Source: Luteimonas suaedae (lineage in GTDB: Bacteria > Pseudomonadota > Gammaproteobacteria > Xanthomonadales > Xanthomonadaceae). Taken from it: DNA of 64,000 bases. The notes beneath the pieces are model-generated. The model did no database searches. It saw only the letters and a list, made by a program, of their open reading frames with translations, and had not been told where the DNA came from. Of the stretch, positions 58,894 to 64,000 are shown one piece after another (position 1 is the first letter of the stretch; every line of letters begins with the position of its first letter). The stretch is taken from assembly GCF_008312895.1 (NCBI RefSeq), contig NZ_VSSP01000007.1, positions 62,001 to 126,000 on the forward strand, in the 5' to 3' direction. Position numbers and translations under genes: made by a program.

Positions 58894-59121
58894 TCAACCG
58901 CGCAGGGCGCCCTGGAAGGCTTTCATGTACTGACCGCTGAACAGGCTCTGCGCGTCGAACGGCAGGTTCGCGTTCGAAAGCGACTGGTCGAGCTGATCGC
59001 TGATCGCCTGGATGGCGAAGTCCGCCAGCATGCCGCCGATCGTCGCGCCGATCGGGCCGCCGATCGTGCCGCCGAGGGTTTGCGCGGCGGATTTGACGAT
59101 GTCACTGATCCCATCAAACAT
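58894..59121 (-). CDS. 75-residue glycine-zipper protein with strong ribosome site, candidate needle/pilus subunit
   Basis: A 75-residue protein with no signal peptide. A glycine-zipper run (TLGGTIGGPIGATIGGMLADF, about 16-36) lies between helices; the C-terminal half is helical (AISDQLDQSLSNANL). An AGGAGGAC ribosome site is ideal and far stronger than those of the neighbours, so the product should be abundant. Small size, abundance and position right after sctP fit a needle or pilus subunit, but it has no visible YscF or HrpE signature. Confidence 0.65.
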   Translation of the reverse strand: MFDGISDIVKSAAQTLGGTIGGPIGATIGGMLADFAIQAISDQLDQSLSNANLPFDAQSLFSGQYMKAFQGALRG

Positions 59122-59218
59122 AGTGAGTCCTCCTGGTGAGCGCCCCCGCCAATGGGGGCTCTCCTCGACATCCACTCTTCCCCTTCTTTGCCCCCCGCCC
59201 AAGCTGGGGCGAACCCGA

Positions 59219-59236
59219 CCTGGGGCAAACCCCAGG
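59219..59236. promoter_or_regulatory. Perfect hairpin between sctP and the 75-aa gene
   Basis: CCTGGGG-CAAA-CCCCAGG forms seven base pairs with a four-base loop, nine bases after the sctP stop (minus strand). No U-tract follows. It may trim or attenuate read-through into the strongly translated 75-aa gene. Confidence 0.5.
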
Positions 59237-59244
59237 GCAGCCGG

Positions 59245-59922
59245 TCAGACGTGCAAGTGCGGATCGATCTCCAGCATGCCGAGGTTGCGTTCCGCGAAGC
59301 GCCGGGCCAGCTCGGGCGCGGCCTCGCGGATGGCGTCGTAGCTGCCGCGCGAGCGCACGTCGGCGCGCAGCAGCCAGCCGTCGGCGGTCTTGCTCAGCAG
59401 CAGATCGGTGCCGGGCAGGGTGCTGTCGGCCATCCGCAGCAGCACCTGGCCGTCGCGATCGCTGGCCGCGCCCTCGTCCACCGCCAGCTGGCGCACGTGG
59501 CGCGCGATCAGGTCCGCGAACGCGGAGGTGTTGACCGGCGCCGTGACCGGAGCGACGTGCGCGCCGTCGCGCAATGCGGACTGCGCCTGCATCATCGCCA
59601 GGACCTCGGCCGGGTCGAGGGTCTGCATCGCCTGCTCGCTGTCGCCCGGCGCCTGGCGCGCGGCCTCCACCGCGTCCTGCGTCGCCGCCTGGCGCGCGGC
59701 GGCCTCAGCCTCCGCGCGCTGCTGGCCGCTGAGTTCGCCGGCACCCTTGGCCCGGGCAGACAGGAATTCGTCCTTCGCTTCCTGCTTGCTCTGCAGCACC
59801 TGGCGGAAGCGGTCCACGGTCTCCTTCGGCGGCGGCTCGCGCTTGGCGTCGGTTTTCTGCTCGCCATCGGTATTGCGGGCCTGCTCGGCCGATTGCGGCG
59901 ACTGGCTGCGTTCGATGCTCAT
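59245..59922 (-). CDS. sctP: Type III secretion needle-length / substrate-specificity protein SctP
   Basis: A 225-residue protein. The first about 120 residues are charged, Gln/Ala/Lys-rich and disordered (a flexible ruler); the C-terminal about 90 form a compact domain (ADLIARHVRQLAV, GTDLLLSKTADGWLLRADVRS) in the place of the T3S4 switch domain of YscP/SpaN/HpaP. It follows sctO by seven bases, the usual position. Family assignment rests on context and composition more than on exact motifs. Start has GAGG eight bases upstream. Confidence 0.72.
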   Translation of the reverse strand: MSIERSQSPQSAEQARNTDGEQKTDAKREPPPKETVDRFRQVLQSKQEAKDEFLSARAKGAGELSGQQRAEAEAAARQAATQDAVEAARQAPGDSEQAMQTLDPAEVLAMMQAQSALRDGAHVAPVTAPVNTSAFADLIARHVRQLAVDEGAASDRDGQVLLRMADSTLPGTDLLLSKTADGWLLRADVRSRGSYDAIREAAPELARRFAERNLGMLEIDPHLHV

Positions 59923-59929
59923 GTTGACC

Positions 59930-60418
59930 TCACGTTTGTCCGGGGGTGAGACGCCGTGCCAGCGGCAGATCGGCGGCGGCGGCGTCTTCCTTGCGTATTT
60001 CCAGCGCCACCTGCTCGTCGCGCCACACGCCCTTGCGCTTCTCCAGGGCGTCTTCGCGCGCCTTGGCGCGGAAGAACGCCTGCTTGGCCTCCTCCAGCGC
60101 ACGCTCGGCCGCCTGCAGCTGCTGCTGCGCCTGCTGCAGGCGCTGGCAGGCCGCCTGCACCTGCTCGCCCAGCAGGTCGATGTGCGCCTCGCGCTGCTCG
60201 AGCACCTGCGGCCAGTGCACGCCGGGCGGCGGCGGGTCCAGCAGGCGCATGCGGTGCCCGGAACGTTCCTGTCGCAGCGCCTCGATTTCGCCTTCGATGC
60301 GGGTGCACGCCTCGCGGCAGGCACGCGCCTGCTGCTGTTTTTCCAGCACCACCTTGCGCGCGAGCTCGGTGCGGTGCGCACGCAGCTTGATCAGCGTCTG
60401 TAGTGGATAGCGCTTCAT
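59930..60418 (-). CDS. sctO: Type III secretion stalk protein SctO
   Basis: A 162-residue protein that is nearly all coiled coil (heptads from about 12-60 and 75-150, QAACQRLQQAQQQLQAAERALEEAK). It is the FliJ/YscO-like stalk that couples the ATPase to the export gate. Its ATG overlaps the sctN stop as ATGA. Start begins MKRYPLQTLIKLRAHR, a typical SctO opening. Confidence 0.85.
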   Translation of the reverse strand: MKRYPLQTLIKLRAHRTELARKVVLEKQQQARACREACTRIEGEIEALRQERSGHRMRLLDPPPPGVHWPQVLEQREAHIDLLGEQVQAACQRLQQAQQQLQAAERALEEAKQAFFRAKAREDALEKRKGVWRDEQVALEIRKEDAAAADLPLARRLTPGQT

Positions 60419-61740
60419 CTGAAGAGCTTCTTCAACGCGTCGGCGGACTGGTCGAAGGGCACCAGTTCGGTGGACGGCTGCTGCAGCAGCTTGCGCATCG
60501 GGCCGATCTTCTCGATCGCCACGTCGGCCTCGGGATCGCTGCCGCGCTTGTACTCACCCAGCTGCAGCAGCAGCTCGATGTCCTGGTGCTTGGCCAGGTA
60601 CTTGCGCAGCTGGCCGGCGGCGCGCAGGTGCGCTTCGTCGACCACCCGCGGCATGGTGCGGCTGAGGCTGGTGAGCACATCGATGGCCGGGTAGTGATAG
60701 GCGGCGGCCAGCTTGCGCGAGAGCACGATATGTCCGTCGAGGATCGAACGCACTTCCTCGACGATCGGGTCGCCGCCATCCTCGTCCTCGGCCAGCACGG
60801 TGTAGAAGGCGGTGATGCTGCCGCGGTCGTTGTTGCCGGCGCGCTCGAACAGCCGGGGCAGCGCGCTGAACACCGAGGGTGGGAAACCCCGCCGCGCCGG
60901 CGGCTCGCCGACTGCGAGGCCGACGTCGCGCAGCGCGCGCGCGAAGCGGGTCACCGAGTCGAGCAGCAGCAGCACGCGCTTGCCGCGGTCGCGGAAGTGC
61001 TCGGCGATCGCGGTGCCGACCCAGGCCGCGCGGCTGCGCTCGAGCGCCGGACGGTCGGAAGTCGCCACCACGACGATCGACTTGGCCAGTCCCTGCTCGC
61101 CGAGGTTGTCATGGATGAACTCGTTGACCTCGCGACCGCGCTCGCCGACCAGCACGATGACGTTGACGTCGGCATCGCCGCCGCGCGCGAGCATGCCCAG
61201 CAGTGTGCTCTTGCCACCGCCGGCAACGGCGAAGATGCCCACGCGCTGGCCTTCGCCGGTGGTCATCACCGTGTCGATCGCGCGTACGCCGGTGGAGAAC
61301 GGGCGCTCGATCAGGTTGCGCGCGAGCGGATTGGGCGAAGCGGCGTAGATGGGCGCTTCGACGGTCGGTCCCAGCGGGCCGCGATCGTCGATCGGCTGTC
61401 CGTGTGCGTCGAGCACGCGGCCGAGCAGGCCGTCGCCGGCGCGCACCGAGGCCTGGCGGCCGCTGGCGTAGACCTCGGTGGTCGCGGAAATGCCGTCGAG
61501 CGCGCCGAGCGGCGTCAGCAGGGTGTGTTGCTTGGACACGCCGACCACTTCGGCGGCGAGCTCGAAATCCGGATCGCCCTCGCCGCGCGGGTGGCGCAGG
61601 TGGCACAACTCGCCGATCGAGGCCTTGAGCCCGGTGGCGCGGATCAGGGTGCCGTAGGCATCGGCGACGCGGCCGACGCGCTGGATCGTCTTGACCGACG
61701 ACAGCGCGCTGAGCAGCGGATCGGAAGCGGGCGCGTTCAT
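60415..61740 (-). CDS. sctN: Type III secretion ATPase SctN
   Basis: A 441-residue AAA+/F1-like hexameric ATPase that unfolds and delivers substrates. P-loop FAVAGGGKSTLLGM, Walker B LLLLDSVTRFARA, the EPPARRGFPPSVFSALP loop, and the catalytic glutamate in VGERGREVNEF. Length matches YscN/HrcN (about 440). The start is the ATG at 61740 overlapping the sctL stop. No unusual residues seen. Confidence 0.96.
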   Translation of the reverse strand: MNAPASDPLLSALSSVKTIQRVGRVADAYGTLIRATGLKASIGELCHLRHPRGEGDPDFELAAEVVGVSKQHTLLTPLGALDGISATTEVYASGRQASVRAGDGLLGRVLDAHGQPIDDRGPLGPTVEAPIYAASPNPLARNLIERPFSTGVRAIDTVMTTGEGQRVGIFAVAGGGKSTLLGMLARGGDADVNVIVLVGERGREVNEFIHDNLGEQGLAKSIVVVATSDRPALERSRAAWVGTAIAEHFRDRGKRVLLLLDSVTRFARALRDVGLAVGEPPARRGFPPSVFSALPRLFERAGNNDRGSITAFYTVLAEDEDGGDPIVEEVRSILDGHIVLSRKLAAAYHYPAIDVLTSLSRTMPRVVDEAHLRAAGQLRKYLAKHQDIELLLQLGEYKRGSDPEADVAIEKIGPMRKLLQQPSTELVPFDQSADALKKLFR

Positions 61741-62414
61741 GCCGCGGTCCCCTCGCCGCCGGCACCGGCGAGCGCGGCGCGGATCGCCTCGATCTGCTGG
61801 GCCACGCCGGCGCGCACCTCGCCGGCCTCGGACACCACCACGCAGCTCAGCGGATCCAGGCTCTCGTCGTTGACCAGCTCGATCACGCCGACCGCCGGAT
61901 GCGCCTGGCGCACGGCGCCGAGCCCGGATTCCACGGCCCCGCGCACCGACGGGTGCACGCGGATCAGCAGGAACTGTTCCGCCTGCGCGGCCTCGACCGC
62001 CTGCATCACCAGCGACGGGACCACGCCAGCGGCGTCGAAACCGGGGGCGATGCGGGCGACGATCGCACAGGCGAGGTCGGTGATGCGGCCGGCGGCCTCG
62101 GCCAGCACCCGCGCGCGGCGCTCGTTGAGTCCGGTCAGTTTTTCGGCCATCTGCTGCTGCGCGCGTGCCAGTCCCTCGGCGAAGCCGGCGGCCTGGCCTT
62201 CGGCACGGGCCTTCGCGATCTCGGCCTCGGCCTCGGCATACAGCGTGTTGACGCGCTCGAGCAGGGCATCGAGTTCGTCCAGCCGGTTCCACTGCCGTGC
62301 CGGCACGATGCGCGAGGTCACCGCGCGCTCGAATTCGCGGCGCTCGAACAGCGCCACGCCCGCCGACCCTGCCAGGTCGCCGGCATCCGCCGTTGGAGCC
62401 TTGCGCGTCTGCAT
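61737..62414 (-). CDS. sctL: Type III secretion stator protein SctL
   Basis: A 225-residue protein of the FliH/HrpB5/YscL class that links the ATPase to the cytoplasmic ring. It has a coiled-coil region (about 40-105, AEAEIAKARAEGQAAGFAEGLARA) and a C-terminal FliH-like domain (VVPSLVMQAVEAAQ, IRVHPSVRG, VVVSEAGEVRAGV). Overlaps sctN by four bases (ATGA). Confidence 0.85.
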   Translation of the reverse strand: MQTRKAPTADAGDLAGSAGVALFERREFERAVTSRIVPARQWNRLDELDALLERVNTLYAEAEAEIAKARAEGQAAGFAEGLARAQQQMAEKLTGLNERRARVLAEAAGRITDLACAIVARIAPGFDAAGVVPSLVMQAVEAAQAEQFLLIRVHPSVRGAVESGLGAVRQAHPAVGVIELVNDESLDPLSCVVVSEAGEVRAGVAQQIEAIRAALAGAGGEGTAA

Positions 62415-62433
62415 GCTGCCTGTTCCTCGCCTG

Positions 62434-63060
62434 TCAGGCCCTCTCGGGCCGGGATTCGTGGTGCGTGCACAACAGCAGCACCGGCTTTTCCGGCAGGTGC
62501 GCGGGACCCGCCGTCTCGTATTCGTGCAGCAGTGCGACCCATTCGCCGAGGGCGGGATCGCGCTGTGCGGCCCAGCTCCGCAGTTCGTTGCGTCCCTGGC
62601 CGTCGAACAGCGCGAGCAGCCGCGCATCGTCGGTCTCGCGCAACAGACGTTCCCAGTTCGCCGACAGGCGCGCCTGCACGTCGCGCGCGACGGCGGCATC
62701 CCAGACCGTCGGATCGAGCGCCAGCAGATAGCTGTTGCCGAGCAGGCGCCTGAGCCGGCGCACCGGCTCGCGCCGCACCTCGGCGCGGATCACCGGCGCA
62801 TGGGCGAGCACGCCGAGATCGCGAACCAGTCGCGCCATGCGCGCGGGCGGCCAGCGGGTGATCGCGGTCGGAAGCCCCCTGCCGGGCCTGGGCGCCAGCA
62901 GCGCATCGCCGCTGCCGGAAGCGAGCAGTGCGCGGGCCAACAGCCGGCGCCCGAGTACGCTGCGCCGGGCGGCATCGACCAGACCCGGGGCGAGCGGCGC
63001 CTCGCCGCTACGGACGTACCAGCTGGGGTGGACCTCGGCGAGCAGCGCCTGCAACGGCAT
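62434..63060 (-). CDS. sctK: Type III secretion protein SctK
   Basis: A 208-residue protein of the YscK/HrpB4 group, the sorting-platform pod adaptor between SctD and SctQ. Arg/Leu-rich with WPPARMARLVRDLGVLAHAPVIR typical of the group. Sequence is weakly conserved, so the call relies on the order sctJ-sctK-sctL. Gaps to neighbours are 9 and 19 bases. Confidence 0.78.
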   Translation of the reverse strand: MPLQALLAEVHPSWYVRSGEAPLAPGLVDAARRSVLGRRLLARALLASGSGDALLAPRPGRGLPTAITRWPPARMARLVRDLGVLAHAPVIRAEVRREPVRRLRRLLGNSYLLALDPTVWDAAVARDVQARLSANWERLLRETDDARLLALFDGQGRNELRSWAAQRDPALGEWVALLHEYETAGPAHLPEKPVLLLCTHHESRPERA

Positions 63061-63069
63061 GCCGGCGGA

Positions 63070-63858
63070 TCACCCGTTCCAGACCCGTGGGCTCTGCTTG
63101 GGCTGCGGCTGCAGCCGCTGGCGCAGGCGGCCGCCGAACGCCAGCACCAGCGCGATCACCGCGATCACCGCCGCCACGATGCCGATCGCCATCGGGCTGA
63201 TCGCCGACATCGCCACCGGCGTCGCGCTGCGCTGGCCCTGCCGGTTCTCGGCCGGACCGGGCACGGTGGTGAACTTGACGGTGACCTTGTTGACATCGTT
63301 CAGTCCCGGTACGCCGTCCTTGACCACCACCTTCATCTCGGTTTCCTTGTCGCTGAGATTGGCCCCGGGCTGCTCGAAGATCACCACCGACGCCGAGGCA
63401 TCGCTCGAGTTGCCGCCGAGCGGATCGCGCTGGGGCAGGTTGATGTGCACGCGTGCATCCACCACGCCCGGATAGCTCGCCAGCGTTTTCGACATCTCCT
63501 GCTGCAGGCCGTGCTTGAGGCGCGCCATCTCCTCCAGCGACGAGGAGGCGAACCCCTCCTTCTTGAAGATGTCGCCCAGGGAGCTGTACTGCTGGCGCGG
63601 CAGGCCGCGCGACTGCAGCACCTGCATCGCGTACGGGAAATCGTTGTCGTCGACGCGGATCTCCCAGCCGTTCTTGCTGACCGAAAGCCGCTTGTCGGCC
63701 TTCACCCCGGTCGCCAACAGGGCAGCGAGAACCTCGTTGGCCTGCCGCTCCTCCAGGTCGCTGTACAGCGTCGTGCGGCCGCAGGCGGCCAGCAGCAGGC
63801 ACGCCAACAGCCCCAGCGCGACCCGCCACGACCCCCGTTTCGATGTCGAGGTGCTCAT
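63070..63858 (-). CDS. sctJ: Type III secretion inner-membrane ring lipoprotein SctJ
   Basis: A 262-residue lipoprotein. Lipobox LLAACG (Cys about 26) after a signal peptide; YscJ/FliF ring domains with TTLYSDLEERQANEVLAALLATGV, PQRDPLGGNSSDASASV and GVPGLNDVNKVTV; and a C-terminal membrane helix (about 218-240). Forms the inner ring of the basal body. Gap of 19 bases to sctI. Confidence 0.95.
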   Translation of the reverse strand: MSTSTSKRGSWRVALGLLACLLLAACGRTTLYSDLEERQANEVLAALLATGVKADKRLSVSKNGWEIRVDDNDFPYAMQVLQSRGLPRQQYSSLGDIFKKEGFASSSLEEMARLKHGLQQEMSKTLASYPGVVDARVHINLPQRDPLGGNSSDASASVVIFEQPGANLSDKETEMKVVVKDGVPGLNDVNKVTVKFTTVPGPAENRQGQRSATPVAMSAISPMAIGIVAAVIAVIALVLAFGGRLRQRLQPQPKQSPRVWNG

Positions 63859-63877
63859 ATCACGTCCCCCCGGTTGC

Positions 63878-64000
63878 TCAGGACTGCTGCCGGAACAGCT
63901 GTTGCACGCCGTCGGAGGTGCGGTTCGCCACGTTCGAGGTCAGTTGCGACTGGAACAGGAACTCATGGCATTTCATCGTCATTTCCAGCATCTGTCCCGG
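63878..64000 (-). CDS. sctI: Type III secretion inner-rod protein SctI, C-terminal part (gene runs off the window)
   Basis: The last 40 codons are visible on the minus strand, ending QLTSNVANRTSDGVQQLFRQQS before the stop. The pattern (MLEMT helix, then Gln-rich ending in LFRQQS) matches SctI/HrpB2/PrgJ C-termini, and the position just before sctJ agrees. The N-terminus and the upstream genes lie outside. Confidence 0.8.
   Translation of the reverse strand, partial: PGQMLEMTMKCHEFLFQSQLTSNVANRTSDGVQQLFRQQS

Overview
The window is chromosomal DNA from a high-GC gammaproteobacterium, most likely a Lysobacter/Luteimonas/Xanthomonas-type member of the Lysobacteraceae (Xanthomonadaceae). The evidence is strong G/C third-position bias, the rsmG-parA-parB and rpmB-rpmG arrangements, a TonB-dependent receptor with a PepSY partner, an acyl-AMP ligase/Sfp-type PPTase pair of the xanthomonadin/aryl-polyene kind, and many family-typical intergenic repeats (AATCGGG heptamers, GTCATCCC hairpins, GTAGGAGCGC inverted pairs, CCCCCTTTTTCAAAGGGGG elements). 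I saw no tRNA, rRNA, CRISPR array, insertion sequence or prophage.

Layout. 0-15.5 kb is mostly core genome: a secreted subtilase; a D-2-hydroxyglutarate dehydrogenase gene divergent from serA; a small stress membrane protein; acyl-AMP ligase and PPTase; rsmG, parA and parB; a UDP-glucuronate 4-epimerase; a secreted DUF885 protein; a frameshifted GFA gene; and ribosomal L28/L33. 15.8-26.8 kb is accessory: cardiolipin synthase, an Rrf2-methyltransferase-flavoprotein operon, a quinone reductase with a divergent LysR regulator, an orphan cytosolic histidine kinase, and a Fur-boxed siderophore receptor with a PepSY membrane protein and a 35-residue coupled membrane peptide.

27-43.5 kb is an acetate-utilisation locus: a CrbS-type symporter/kinase hybrid, a CrbR-type LuxR response regulator, acs, a DcaP-type porin, a DUF4212/VC_2705 sodium symporter pair, a DUF294 protein and a DEDDh exonuclease. 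An OmpR-type two-component system and a DJ-1-like membrane protein sit between crbS and crbR. A perfect 18-bp palindrome lies between acs and the porin and is a candidate CrbR operator. 43.6-54.9 kb holds a hydrolase, an EF-hand protein, a fatty-acid desaturase, mutM, an ECF sigma factor with a TPR Ser/Thr kinase, tdk, rep and an e(P4)-type acid phosphatase lipoprotein.

55-64 kb is the most unusual part: the end of a type III secretion operon read leftwards (sctI-J-K-L-N-O-P), followed by small orphan genes (75, 98, 205 and 126 aa), a lipoprotein gene, and a convergent gene for a 475-aa Pro/Gly/Ala/Gln-rich protein with two C-terminal membrane segments. The 98- and 205-aa proteins are paralogues of each other by gapless alignment. 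These orphans are the best candidates for undescribed needle, filament, chaperone or translocator components. No regulator, translocon or effector of a known type is visible here, so the rest of the system must lie beyond the right edge or elsewhere.
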